A model generated the notes under the pieces. The model did no database searches. It saw only the letters and a list, made by a program, of their open reading frames with translations, and had not been told where the DNA came from. Shown piece after piece: positions 22,076-30,981 of a DNA stretch of 64,000 bases. Source of the stretch: Micromonospora sp. WMMD1102 (GTDB lineage Bacteria > Actinomycetota > Actinomycetes > Mycobacteriales > Micromonosporaceae); contig NZ_JARUBN010000001.1 of assembly GCF_029626265.1 (NCBI RefSeq), forward strand, positions 6,513,001 to 6,577,000, in the 5' to 3' direction. Position numbers and translations under genes: made by a program. The first letter of the stretch is position 1. Each line of letters opens with the position of its first letter.

Positions 22076-22522
22076 TCAGCCCTCTCCGCGTACGACGAGC
22101 TTGGTCCAGACGGTGACCACCGGCTCCCCGGCACTCGTGCTCACCTCGGTACGGGTGGTCATGAAGCCGTGCCCGGCCCGGTTGACGATCTCCTCGACCG
22201 TGTTCACGCAGACCAGCTCGTCACCGGCGACCACCGGCCGGGTGTAGCGGAACCGCTGGTCGCCGTGGACCACCCGGCTGTAGTCGATGCCGAGCTCGGG
22301 ATCCTCGACGATCTGCCGGCTGGCCGCCATGGTGATCGTGAACGGATAGGTCGGCGGCGCCACCACGTCGGCGTGCCCGAGCGCGCGGGCGGCATCCGGA
22401 TCGTGGTACGCCGGGTCGTCGGCGCCGATCGCCGTGGCGAACTCTCGGATCTTCTCGCGGCCCACCTGGTAGGGCGGGGTCGGCGGATAGCTGCGGCCGA
22501 CGAAGGACGGGTCCAGGGACAT
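22076..22522 (-). CDS. hadA: MaoC-like dehydratase partner, HadA type
   Basis: 148 residues, N-terminal half of a hot-dog dehydratase (FAS1-like MaoC family): MSLDPSFVGRSYPPTPPYQV, then VAPPTYPFTI and VVHGDQRFRYTRPVVAGDEL. It lacks the catalytic Asp/His pair found in the downstream HadB-like protein, as expected for a heterodimer. The stop is one base from the next start. The order rpmG-hadA-hadB-tRNA-Trp-secE is typical of actinobacteria. Confidence 0.8.
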   Translation of the reverse strand: MSLDPSFVGRSYPPTPPYQVGREKIREFATAIGADDPAYHDPDAARALGHADVVAPPTYPFTITMAASRQIVEDPELGIDYSRVVHGDQRFRYTRPVVAGDELVCVNTVEEIVNRAGHGFMTTRTEVSTSAGEPVVTVWTKLVVRGEG

Positions 22523-22718
22523 GCCGCCGAACCTACACGGCCGGGGCGACCCGTCGGGGCCACCGCCGGACGGCCCGACGGCCCCGCCGAAACGGGCGTC
22601 CCGGGGACGCAGAATCGCCGCCCCGGGCCTGGCGGGAGCGGGCTCGGCTGCCGCGCTCACCAGGGCCGGAGCGGCGATCCTGGAGGTCTCTGACCGGCCG
22701 ACCCGCGTCGGCGGCGGA

Positions 22719-22886
22719 TCAGCGGGTCTCGCGGTGAACGGTGTGCTTGCCGTCCCGGGGGCAGAACTTCTTCAGCTCGATGCGGTCCGGGTCGTTACGG
22801 CGGTTCTTACGCGTGATGTAGTTGCGCTCCTTGCACTCCACACACGCCAAAGTGATCTTGGGACGGACATCGGTCGCCTTGGCCAC
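22719..22886 (-). CDS. rpmG: 50S ribosomal protein L33
   Basis: 55 residues, starting with GTG ([19 protein letters not shown]). It carries CVEC at 15-18 and a C-terminal [12 protein letters not shown], so three cysteines instead of the four of the zinc-binding form. The length and sequence are otherwise typical. It lies upstream of hadA on the same strand. Confidence 0.93.
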   Translation of the reverse strand: MAKATDVRPKITLACVECKERNYITRKNRRNDPDRIELKKFCPRDGKHTVHRETR

Positions 22887-23020
22887 GGCGGGGCGCCTTC
22901 CTCGTTAGCGGGACTGAACTACGACGTACCAGCGTAGACGCCTGCCACGCGGACACGCAAAGTGGGCGCCGTCGGCGCCCTTTTCGTTCCGGTCTCCGGG
23001 TCAGACCCGGCGCCCGAGAG

Positions 23021-23093
23021 TAGCGGTGGCCGGACTTGAACCGGCGACACAGCGATTATGAGCCGCTTGCTCTGCCATCTGAGCTACACCGCC
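23021..23093 (-). tRNA. tRNA-Met (CAT), elongator type
   Basis: 73 bases on the minus strand. The anticodon stem-loop is CGGCTCATAATCG with anticodon CAT, and the T-arm is CCGGTTCAAGTCCGG. The first acceptor pair is G-U, so it is elongator-like and not an initiator, which would have an unpaired first position and three GC pairs in the anticodon stem. Confidence 0.9.
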
Positions 23094-23118
23094 GCGGCGG
23101 GTCCAACTGAACCCTCTG

Positions 23119-23191
23119 AGCCCCCTTACGGAATCGAACCGTAGACCTTCTCCTTACCATGGAGACGCTCTGCCGACTGAGCTAAGGGGGC
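23119..23191 (-). tRNA. tRNA-Thr (GGT)
   Basis: 73 bases on the minus strand. The acceptor GCCCCCT pairs with AGGGGGC, the anticodon loop ATGGTAA gives GGT, and the T-loop GGTTCGATTCC is standard. It is 25 bases from tRNA-Met. Confidence 0.93.
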
Positions 23192-23308
23192 GCGCACGCG
23201 ATCTTTCCTGCCGGCGCGCAGAGGTAAGAGTACACGTCGTCGGGCACGAGGTGAAATCAGATCCCCGGTGTCCGGACCGGGTCGTCGGGTCCGGCACTTC
23301 GGCGCAGG

Positions 23309-25837
23309 TCAGGGCACCGCGCGCAGCCGCCGTACGTCGGCCGGGCCGGCCTGCGCGTCGGACTCGGTCTGGGCGGCGAACCAGGCCTCCAGGCGCTCGT
23401 ACGGCAGCGGGCGGCTGAACAGGAAGCCCTGCCCGATCTGGCACCCGATGTCCTGGAGCAGTTCCAGGGTCAGTTCACTCTCCACCCCCTCGGCGACCAC
23501 GGCCAGGCCGAACTGCTGGGAGAGCGTCACCACCGCGTTGACGATCGCCAGGTCCACCGGATCGGTCGCCATGCCCTGCACGAACGAGCGGTCGACCTTC
23601 ACTTCGTTGACCGGCAGCCGGCGCAGGTAGGACAGGGAGGAGTGGCCGGTGCCGAAGTCGTCGACGGCGAGGCGTACCCCGATGTCGCGCAGTCGGCGCA
23701 GCCCCGGCACGGCGCGTTCGGTGCCGTCCAGCACGCCGGCCTCCCTGATCTCCAGGGTGAGCAGTTCCGGTGCGACGCCGTACTCGGCGAGCATCCCCTG
23801 GACCAGCGCCGGGAACTGCTGGTCGGCGAGGGTACGCGGAGAGATGTTCACCGAGACGGCGAGGGTGTTGCCGCCGCTGGTCCAGTCCCGGCTGCGCCGC
23901 AGGGCCTCGCCGAGCACCAGCCTGGTCAGTTCGGGAAGCTGCCCGGTGTGCTCGGCGACCGCCACGAAGTCCTCCGGGGCGACCGTCCCGTGTGCCGGGT
24001 GCACCCAGCGGGCCAGGCACTCCACCCCGACCAGCCGCCGGTCGGTCAGGGTGACCTTCGGCTGGTAGTAGACCTCCACCTCGGCGTGGTCGAGCGCGCG
24101 GCGCAGGTCACCGGCGAGGCCGAGCCGGCGCGACGACCGGGACTCCAGCCCGGGGCTGAACAGCTGGATGCCGTCCGGGGCCGACTTGGCCCTGGTCACG
24201 GCGAGGTCGGCGCGCTGGAGCAGGGTGGCCGGGTCGTCACCGTGGTCCGGGTGCACCGCGACCCCGACCACCGTGTCGATGTCCAGGACCAGCACGTCGA
24301 AGACCATCCGGTCGCGGATCTGCTCGCGCAGTTCGGCGGCGAGGTCGAGCGCCGCGTCGGTGCTCTCCATCCGCAGCGTCACCACGAACTCGTCGCTGCC
24401 GACCCGGCCCACAAGCGCGGCGGACGGTGCCGAGGCGCGCAGCCGGGTCGCGACCTCGACGAGTACCCGGTCGCCGGCCGCGTGCCCGACGGACTCGTTC
24501 ACCTGGCGCAGTCCCGCCACGTCGAAGAGGAGCAGGGCCACCACCTCGTTGGGCGCGCGTACCCGGACCGCCTCCTCCAGTGCCCCGGTCACCCGTCGCC
24601 GGTTGGGCAGGTTCGTCAACCCGTCGTGGTACGCGTCGTGCCGCAGCCGGTCCACCAGCCGCGAGTTCTCCAACGCGACGGCGGCGTGCGCGGCGATCGT
24701 CTCGAAGATCGGCACGTCCGCCGGGGTGAAGTGCCCGATGTCGCCGAGCCGGTTCACCACCTCGAGCGTCCCGATCACCGCCTGGCGGGAGCGGAGTGGA
24801 ACGACGATCACGTCCTTGAGACCCGCTTCCCGCAGCGCCTCCCGTACGTCCGGATGGCCATCCAACCGGCTGCCGGCAGCGACCGTCCGGCTCTTCCGGG
24901 TAGCGCGCTCCCGGGCGACCAGCGGGGTGCGGGACAGATCGAGCAGTCCCGAGTCCTCGACCCTGGCTGTGAGCAGGACCTCGGGGTGCCGGCCCTGGGC
25001 CGGGAGCCAGAGAGTGGCGTATTCGGCCTGCATCAGCGCCCGGACCCGGCCCAGCAGCGAGTCGGCCAGGGTGCCGTCCTGGCCGCTCTCGCTCATTGCC
25101 TTGGTGAGTTCGTAGACGTCGGCGAGGGTCCGGTGCTGGCGGAAGAACTGTGCGTACGAGCGGTAGAGCAGGACCAGCGCGGCGGCGAGTGCGAGCAGGA
25201 GCAGGGCGGACCACGGCGTCATCCGGAGGCAGATCATGATGACCAGGCCCATGGCCACGTTGAGCATCACCGTGAGCAGGCCGGGACCGGAGGTGCGGAA
25301 CACCTCCCAGCCCGCCTGTGCGCCATGCATGATCGCGAAGACTCCGGCGACCGCGCCCAGCGTCACCAGCGCGTGGGTCATTACGGCGGCGACGAGGACA
25401 CCCCAGGTGCTCGGCCCGAAGCCGTGCGTCTCCGGCAGCGCCAACACGACCAGACTCGCCAGCGACACCGCCGCGGCGGACCTGGCGACGTTGAACCACA
25501 ACTTCGCCGGTGGGAATCGGCGGTAAAGCTGGGTGATCAGAGAACCGAGCGTGAAGACGAGCACGACGGTGAGCGGCGGCAGCAGGTAGAGCCCGAAGAG
25601 CAGCGGAATCTCGCTGAAGGTGATGAACGTGGTCTGTCGCCGGACGACGTAGAAGAGCAGCGGCGTGTCACCCAGCAGCGCGAGAGCGAGCACCAGGGCC
25701 GCCCACGCCCAATCGCCGGGCGGACCGTCGAGGACACCGAGCACCACCGCCAGGATGACCGCGAAGATGGCCAGCGGGCCGGTGATCAGCCAGGCGTGCT
25801 CAGGAGATCGACGTGGTGACGGTGGGCGCCCAGCCAT
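23309..25837 (-). CDS. Membrane GAF-GGDEF-EAL cyclic-di-GMP protein
   Basis: 842 residues. About seven membrane segments (17-225) are followed by a GAF domain (about 250-395), a GGDEF domain (about 400-560) and an EAL domain (about 575-825). The GGDEF motif is GSDEF (480-484), and the preceding metal site is FDVAGLRQVNES, lacking the second Asp, so cyclase activity is doubtful. The EAL domain keeps ECLAR (606), N664, E697, DDFGTG (726-731), K747, VAEGVES and GQGF, so phosphodiesterase activity is plausible. A short membrane-protein gene sits just upstream on the same strand. Confidence 0.88.
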   Translation of the reverse strand: MAGRPPSPRRSPEHAWLITGPLAIFAVILAVVLGVLDGPPGDWAWAALVLALALLGDTPLLFYVVRRQTTFITFSEIPLLFGLYLLPPLTVVLVFTLGSLITQLYRRFPPAKLWFNVARSAAAVSLASLVVLALPETHGFGPSTWGVLVAAVMTHALVTLGAVAGVFAIMHGAQAGWEVFRTSGPGLLTVMLNVAMGLVIMICLRMTPWSALLLLALAAALVLLYRSYAQFFRQHRTLADVYELTKAMSESGQDGTLADSLLGRVRALMQAEYATLWLPAQGRHPEVLLTARVEDSGLLDLSRTPLVARERATRKSRTVAAGSRLDGHPDVREALREAGLKDVIVVPLRSRQAVIGTLEVVNRLGDIGHFTPADVPIFETIAAHAAVALENSRLVDRLRHDAYHDGLTNLPNRRRVTGALEEAVRVRAPNEVVALLLFDVAGLRQVNESVGHAAGDRVLVEVATRLRASAPSAALVGRVGSDEFVVTLRMESTDAALDLAAELREQIRDRMVFDVLVLDIDTVVGVAVHPDHGDDPATLLQRADLAVTRAKSAPDGIQLFSPGLESRSSRRLGLAGDLRRALDHAEVEVYYQPKVTLTDRRLVGVECLARWVHPAHGTVAPEDFVAVAEHTGQLPELTRLVLGEALRRSRDWTSGGNTLAVSVNISPRTLADQQFPALVQGMLAEYGVAPELLTLEIREAGVLDGTERAVPGLRRLRDIGVRLAVDDFGTGHSSLSYLRRLPVNEVKVDRSFVQGMATDPVDLAIVNAVVTLSQQFGLAVVAEGVESELTLELLQDIGCQIGQGFLFSRPLPYERLEAWFAAQTESDAQAGPADVRRLRAVP

Positions 25838-25882
25838 ACCACTCCCGATGGAAGAGAGTCCGTCCCTCGACTCGGGTGGCCG

Positions 25883-26098
25883 CTATCCCCACTCCCAGCC
25901 GAGGATTTGGAGCCCGGCCTGGGGTCCGGGCTCGTCGCTCTCGGCTGGAGGGTCGGCCGAGGCAGCGATCCAGGTGCGGCTGGTTTGGTCCGGCACAGCC
26001 AGATCGGTCGCCGCGATCGCGGCGGCGAAGCCACTGACGGCGAGCACCGCGAGCAGAAGCAGGGAGCCTACGAGGCGGCCCAACCTCCATGCAGGCAT
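25883..26098 (-). CDS. Small signal-anchored protein, unknown
   Basis: 71 residues beginning MPAWRLGRLVGSLLLLAVL, which is one hydrophobic segment, then an acidic tail of about 40 residues. GGGAG precedes the ATG. It lies 45 bases upstream of the GGDEF/EAL gene, so the two may be cotranscribed. It has no recognisable family. Confidence 0.5.
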   Translation of the reverse strand: MPAWRLGRLVGSLLLLAVLAVSGFAAAIAATDLAVPDQTSRTWIAASADPPAESDEPGPQAGLQILGWEWG

Positions 26099-26459
26099 CG
26101 GTTGCTCCCGTCGAGGTAGCGTGGAAGGTAGATGTTCCATGATGGTGCCACAGTCCGAGGAACCCGCAAAGCCATCGGAAGAGCGACCACCCGGGGATCG
26201 GCAAAGTCTAACCGTTTGGTAGGGACAACTTCGCCAGCCGGTTGCAACCCCATCCGCCGCCAATCCCCGACATGGTTCACTCCCCGCTCAATAAGACTCA
26301 CCACCCGTACGCGATCAGGTGTATCAAATACCGTCATCGACGGATTTCGGCTAAACCACTGCAATCGCGTAAGTCCGCCCATCACGGACGGAGTTTGCGT
26401 CGCAGAATGGGTCGACATCGGGACACTAGGTGCACCTCGGCCTACTGTCCACAGCAGAC
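26099..26459. other. Non-coding gap, lower GC
   Basis: 361 bases between the small protein and the TetR gene, noticeably less GC-rich than surroundings around 26,200-26,400. No open frame shows family similarity. It presumably carries the promoter for the leftward genes, but I found no clear boxes. Confidence 0.4.
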
Positions 26460-27242
26460 TCAGCGAGTACCCGCTGGAGACTGTGCGGCCGGCACGCGGA
26501 TGTCGGCAGGATCACGACCCGCGCGGGCATCGCCCACGAAGGCCCCGGCTCGGGCGGCTGCCACGGTGTCCCGTGCCGCCTGTGCCGCGAGTTCCTGGCC
26601 GGGAGCGGACCGCAGCAGTACCAGCTCGTGATAGAGCGGTGCGGTGGCGGCGACGAGCAACCGGCGCGGGTCGCAGCCCGCCGGGACCTCGCCCCGCCGT
26701 ACGGCCCGGTGGACGAGGAGGGCGCAGCGGTCGTACCGGTCGGCCCAGAAGGAGCGCAGAGCGCCCGCCGCCGGCGCCGAACGGAACGAAGCGGCGATCA
26801 GCGCCGCCGTCAGCGGAGGTTCGGCGGTCAGCGCCGCGTACACCTCGATGTTCAGGGCGAGCAGGTCGCCCTCCAGGGAACCGGTGTCCGGTGGTCGCCA
26901 GGCGTCGCCGGTGGCCTCGGCGAGTACGTCGGCGAGCAGCCCGCCCACGTCCCGCCAGCGCCGGTAGACAGTGGTGCGGTGCACTCCCGACCGCTCCGCC
27001 ACGGCGTCGATGCCGAGCGCGTCGTAGCCGTACTCGACCAGGTGGGCCCGGACCGCGTCGAGCACCCGGCGGCGGACCTCGGCGCTGCGCCCGCCCGGCC
27101 GCCGGACCGGACCGGTCTCCCGGCGCGACGCCGCCGCCTGCTCCTGCTCTTGTTCCTGCCCTTGCGCCTGCTCCTGCTCCCGCTCCTGCGTCGGAGGCGG
27201 CGGCGGTTCGGCGGAATTGGTTGGTGGTCGGGGCGGAGGCAT
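26460..27242 (-). CDS. TetR-family repressor
   Basis: 260 residues. An unusual Gln/Glu-rich head (about 18-37, EQEQ repeats) precedes a TetR DNA-binding domain (about 52-100) with ERSGVHRTTVYRRW as recognition helix. The C-terminal ligand domain has no diagnostic motif. It is divergent from an ABC-F and Vgb operon, and a palindrome lies just upstream of its start. It most likely controls that operon and itself. Confidence 0.85.
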   Translation of the reverse strand: MPPPRPPTNSAEPPPPPTQEREQEQAQGQEQEQEQAAASRRETGPVRRPGGRSAEVRRRVLDAVRAHLVEYGYDALGIDAVAERSGVHRTTVYRRWRDVGGLLADVLAEATGDAWRPPDTGSLEGDLLALNIEVYAALTAEPPLTAALIAASFRSAPAAGALRSFWADRYDRCALLVHRAVRRGEVPAGCDPRRLLVAATAPLYHELVLLRSAPGQELAAQAARDTVAAARAGAFVGDARAGRDPADIRVPAAQSPAGTR

Positions 27243-27251
27243 GGCAGTATC

Positions 27252-27275
27252 TTACTGCTACATCCGTAGACTTAA
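27252..27275. promoter_or_regulatory. Candidate TetR operator
   Basis: An imperfect dyad has half-sites TTACTGCTAC (27252-27261) and GTAGACTTAA (27266-27275), matching at 7 of 10 positions around a 4-base centre. It is ten bases upstream of the TetR start, in the divergent promoter gap, and its AT-rich outer bases contrast with the GC-rich flanks. Confidence 0.5.
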
Positions 27276-27370
27276 GGTAGGTGCCCGGTCCGATGATCAG
27301 GTGAGCGTCCCCCGCGTCCCGGGCCGCCGCACCCCCGGCGGCCCATCCGTCGACGACCGGAGCCGCTCTT

Positions 27371-29101
27371 ATGCCTACCCAGCTCAGCCTGCACGCCGTC
27401 ACCAAGCGCTACGCCGGCCGGACCGTGCTCGACGGGGTCAGCTGTGCCATCGCCACAGGCGAACGCACCGCGATCATCGGCGAGAACGGCTCCGGCAAAT
27501 CCACCCTGCTCCGGCTGCTCGCCGGGCGGGAACAGCCCGACGAGGGGCAGGTGACCGTCGTCACCACCGGCGGGCTCGGCTATCTGGGACAGGACGCGCC
27601 GCTGCCGGCGTACCTGACGGTGCGGCAGGCCATCGACGACGCTCTCGCCGAACTGCGCCGGATCGAGGCCCGGCTGCGCGAGCTGGAGCCGCTGCTCGGT
27701 GCCGGTGGCGAGGACGACCACCGGCGACTGGCCGAGTACGGCGAACTGGCCACGGTCTTCGAACTGCGCGGCGGGTACGACGCCGACGCCCGGGTCGAAC
27801 GCACCATGCACGCGCTCGGGCTGGCCGGCGTCGACCGGGACCGGCGGCTCGGCGAACTCTCCGGCGGCGAACAGGCCCGGCTGCACCTGGCCGCCGTGCT
27901 GTCGGCCGGTGCCGAGGTGCTGCTGCTCGACGAACCGACAAACCACCTCGACGACGACGCGCTGGGCTGGCTGGAGCAGCACCTGCGCGCCCGGCACGGC
28001 AGCACGGTGGTGGTCTCGCACGACCGGGTCTTCCTGGACCGGGTCGCCGGCACACTTGTCGAAGTGGACGGTGACCGGCACACCGTGGCCCGGTACGGCA
28101 ACGGCTACCCCGGATACCTCGCCGAGAAGACGGCCGCAAGGGCACGCTGGGCCCAGGCACACCTCGACTGGCGTACCGAGGTCGACCGGTTGCGGGAGAC
28201 GGTGGCGACCACCGCCCGGCAGGTCGCGCCGGGCCGGGAGATGAAGGACCGCAACAAGATGGCGTACGACCGCAGCGGCGGGCGGGTGCAGCAGTCGGTC
28301 GCCAGCCGGGTACGCAACGCCGAACAGCGGCTCCGCCGGCTGACCGAGCGCCCCGTGCCCCCGCCACCGGAACCACTCCGGTTCACCCCTCGACTCGCCG
28401 CCTCCGGCCCGTCGCCTGTCGGTGGTGACGCCGCTGGCAATCGTGCCGCCCGTGATGGTGACACCGCTGGCGATGGAGCCGCCCGGGATGGTGCTGGCGG
28501 TGTGGTGCTGTTGCGGGCGGACGGGGTGGCGGTGCGCGGGCGGCTGTCGGTCACCTGGCTGACGTTGCACGGCGGGGAACGGCTGCTGGTCAGCGGGGCG
28601 AACGGGGCCGGCAAGAGCACCCTGCTGCGGGTGCTCGCCGGAGAACTGGCCCCGGACGCCGGCCGGGTGCTCCGGCGGGGCCGGATCGGTCACCTGCCCC
28701 AGGAGGTCGAGGTCGAGGACTCCCGGGAACCGCTGCTGGACGCCTTCGCGCGAGGTCGGGGCGGGGAGCCGGACGAGTACCTCGACGAACTGCTCGCCCT
28801 GGGACTGTTCGACCGGGAGCGGCTCGGCATACCCGTCGGGGAGCTCTCCACCGGCCAGCGGCGGCGGCTCGCGCTGGCCCGGCTGGTCAGCGAGCCGGCC
28901 GACCTGCTGTTGCTGGACGAGCCGACCAACCACCTTTCGCCGGGCCTGGTCGAAGAGTTGGAGGCGGCGCTCGCCGAGTTCCCCGGCGCCGTGGTGGTGG
29001 TCAGCCACGACCGGCGGCTGCGCGAGCGGTGGCGCGGAGAGCACCGGGTGATGAGCGGCGGCGTACTCGCCCCCGAACAGCCGGTCTCCGCCGCCTACTG
29101 A
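27371..29101 (+). CDS. ABC-F ATPase, likely ribosome protection
   Basis: 576 residues with two ATPase cassettes and no membrane segments. The first has Walker A GENGSGKST (37-45), signature LSGGEQARL and Walker B VLLLDEPTNHLD. The second has GANGAGKST, LSTGQRRRL and LLLLDEPTNHL. A long basic linker follows domain one (about 245-325). This is the layout of antibiotic-resistance ABC-F proteins, which displace drugs from the ribosome. The downstream gene is a streptogramin lyase, supporting a streptogramin/MLS role. The drug specificity is inferred. Confidence 0.88.
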   Translation: MPTQLSLHAVTKRYAGRTVLDGVSCAIATGERTAIIGENGSGKSTLLRLLAGREQPDEGQVTVVTTGGLGYLGQDAPLPAYLTVRQAIDDALAELRRIEARLRELEPLLGAGGEDDHRRLAEYGELATVFELRGGYDADARVERTMHALGLAGVDRDRRLGELSGGEQARLHLAAVLSAGAEVLLLDEPTNHLDDDALGWLEQHLRARHGSTVVVSHDRVFLDRVAGTLVEVDGDRHTVARYGNGYPGYLAEKTAARARWAQAHLDWRTEVDRLRETVATTARQVAPGREMKDRNKMAYDRSGGRVQQSVASRVRNAEQRLRRLTERPVPPPPEPLRFTPRLAASGPSPVGGDAAGNRAARDGDTAGDGAARDGAGGVVLLRADGVAVRGRLSVTWLTLHGGERLLVSGANGAGKSTLLRVLAGELAPDAGRVLRRGRIGHLPQEVEVEDSREPLLDAFARGRGGEPDEYLDELLALGLFDRERLGIPVGELSTGQRRRLALARLVSEPADLLLLDEPTNHLSPGLVEELEAALAEFPGAVVVVSHDRRLRERWRGEHRVMSGGVLAPEQPVSAAY

Positions 29102-29197
29102 ATCCGGCCGGCACAGCCCGGCGGGCCGGATCCGTCCAGGCGGATCGCGATTCCGGAGAGCCGTCCGGCACTCGAATTCCAATCGAAGGGAACCCGA

Positions 29198-30094
29198 ATG
29201 GCATTGCCACCTCATCCAGCGGTCCGGGAGTTTCCGGTGAGCGATTCCACGGCCGGCCCGTACGGCGTCGCCATCGGGCCGGACGGCGCAGTCTGGGTCA
29301 CCCTGGTGCATGCCGGGGGAATCGCCCGAATAACGCCGGATGGTGATGTTCGACAGTACCCGCTCGACGAATCGGCGAGTGGACCGTCGGTCGTCACGAC
29401 CGGCCCGGACGGGGCACTCTGGTTCACCCGGTCCCGGGACCACCGGATCGGCCGGCTGTCGACGTCCGGGCAGCTCAGCTCCTATCCGGTCCCGTCACCG
29501 GGCGCCGGGCCGTACGGGATCGCCGCCGGGCCGGACGGCGCGCTCTGGTTCACCGAGCTGACCGGCGACCGGATCGGCCGGATCGATGTCGACGGCGAGG
29601 TGACCGAGTTCCCACTGCCCGTGGCGGGCGGCTTCCCGTCGATGATCACCGCCGGTGCCGACGAGGCACTCTGGTTCACCGTCAACCAGGCGAACGCGAT
29701 CGGCCGGATCGGCGTCGACGGCACGGTCACGCTGCACCCGCTGCCGACCGCCGGTGCCGGGCCGGTCGGGATCGCGGCCGGCGCCGACGGGGCCGTCTGG
29801 TTCGTCGAGATCGTCGCCGGCCAGCTCGGCCGGATCACCCCGGACGGGCAGATCACCGAGATCCCGCTGCCGGACCGGGCCGCCCGGCCACACGCGATCG
29901 CCGCCGGGCCGGACGGCAGCTACTGGTTCACCGAGTGGGGTGCGAACCGGGTCGGGCAGCTGACCCCGGAGGGGACGATCCGGGAGTACGCCCTGCCGAC
30001 GGCGGGTTCGGAGCCGCACGGCATCACCGTCGATCCGGACGGGGTGGTGTGGGTGGCCCTGGAGATCGGTGCCGTGGCCCGGCTGACGTACTGA
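29198..30094 (+). CDS. vgb: Virginiamycin B (streptogramin B) lyase
   Basis: 298 residues forming a seven-bladed beta-propeller, seen as repeats of GPDGALWFTE-like units. Vgb linearises type B streptogramins by eliminating the ester bond. Candidate catalytic residues Y22, H232, E272, H274 and E289 correspond, with offsets of 3-5, to Y18, H229, E268, H270 and E284 of the staphylococcal enzyme (recalled from the literature). It is 96 bases after the ABC-F gene on the same strand, so probably one operon. It has no signal peptide, so the enzyme is cytoplasmic. Confidence 0.9.
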   Translation: MALPPHPAVREFPVSDSTAGPYGVAIGPDGAVWVTLVHAGGIARITPDGDVRQYPLDESASGPSVVTTGPDGALWFTRSRDHRIGRLSTSGQLSSYPVPSPGAGPYGIAAGPDGALWFTELTGDRIGRIDVDGEVTEFPLPVAGGFPSMITAGADEALWFTVNQANAIGRIGVDGTVTLHPLPTAGAGPVGIAAGADGAVWFVEIVAGQLGRITPDGQITEIPLPDRAARPHAIAAGPDGSYWFTEWGANRVGQLTPEGTIREYALPTAGSEPHGITVDPDGVVWVALEIGAVARLTY

Positions 30095-30132
30095 CCGGAT
30101 GCCGCCCGTGGCCCGGTTCACGTTGGTCGGCG

Positions 30133-30294
30133 TCAGTGGGTCCGTTGGGCCGAACGGCGGCGGTCGGCGTCCTCGATGGCGTGCCGTACCGCGAGCCGGA
30201 CGACCCAGTAGAGCACGCCGAGTCCGACCGCCGACAGCGCGAGATAGACGGTGAGCACGAACAGCAGGGCGGGGATCTGGTCGGCGGAGGCCAT
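30133..30294 (-). CDS. Small single-helix membrane protein
   Basis: 53 residues beginning MASADQIPALLFVLTVYLAL, with one membrane helix and a basic tail (AIEDADRRRSAQ). Its stop faces the vgb stop. It is conserved-looking but unnamed. Confidence 0.5.
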   Translation of the reverse strand: MASADQIPALLFVLTVYLALSAVGLGVLYWVVRLAVRHAIEDADRRRSAQRTH

Positions 30295-30358
30295 GCCGAG
30301 ACGGTAGTCACCCGGGCGCTCCGGCGCCGCCCCAGACGGTACGCCGGCGCCGGCAGGC

Positions 30359-30970
30359 TCAGTTGGCGAGCCGGCCGAGTACGCCGGACTCGACCACGAT
30401 CACGGCGCCGATCACGACGAAGACGACCGGGACGAGCCAGTGCCCGCAGCGGCGTACCAGGGTGACGACCTTCTGGTGTGAGCCGAGCCAGCGACCGGCC
30501 AGGCACCAGGCGGCGACGCCGACGGCGAAGACCGCGACGGTGAGCAGGCTGTCGACGAGACCGATGGTCCGGAACGCCGGGGTGTAGACGGAGATGTTGT
30601 CGGCGCCGTTCGCCACCGTGACGGCGGCGACCGAGAGCAGGCCGGTGCCGACGACCGGAGCCGGCGGCTCGTCGTCCTCGCCCCGGGAGCGGAATGCCGA
30701 GACGAGGCCCCGCACCCCGAGGGCGAACGGGACCAGGCCGAGCAGCCCGACCCAACGGTCCGGCACGACCGTCAGACCGAGCGCGGCCACGGCGGAGACG
30801 AGGACGAGAAGGGCTATCCCGGCATACTGGCCGAGCCAGATCTGCCACGGCCGGGGCTTTCCCACCGCCCGCGCGGAGAGGAAGAACAGGGTCAGCACGA
30901 TGAGGTCGTCGACGTTCGTACCCGCGAAGAGCCCGACCGCCGCGACGAGCGTCCCGACCAGATCTCCCAC
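30359..30970 (-). CDS. cadD: CadD-family cadmium resistance transporter
   Basis: 203 residues, mostly hydrophobic, starting GTG (VGDLVGTLVAAVGLFAGTNVDD). The motif FAGTNVDDLIVLTLFF and the later VANGADNISVYTPAF are characteristic of the CadD/LysE-like exporters linked to cadmium resistance. About six helices are predicted. It follows a second membrane protein by 11 bases and is likely in the same transcript. The metal is inferred from the family name. Confidence 0.75.
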   Translation of the reverse strand: MGDLVGTLVAAVGLFAGTNVDDLIVLTLFFLSARAVGKPRPWQIWLGQYAGIALLVLVSAVAALGLTVVPDRWVGLLGLVPFALGVRGLVSAFRSRGEDDEPPAPVVGTGLLSVAAVTVANGADNISVYTPAFRTIGLVDSLLTVAVFAVGVAAWCLAGRWLGSHQKVVTLVRRCGHWLVPVVFVVIGAVIVVESGVLGRLAN

Positions 30971-30981
30971 GGGCAGGGACT

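Noticed and set aside
23641..25819. A 725-residue plus-strand frame opposite the GGDEF/EAL gene
   Set aside because: Low-complexity shadow; the opposite strand shows GGDEF and EAL motifs.
27272..29443. A 723-residue minus-strand frame over the ABC-F gene
   Set aside because: The plus strand carries two clear ATP cassettes; the minus frame has no motif.
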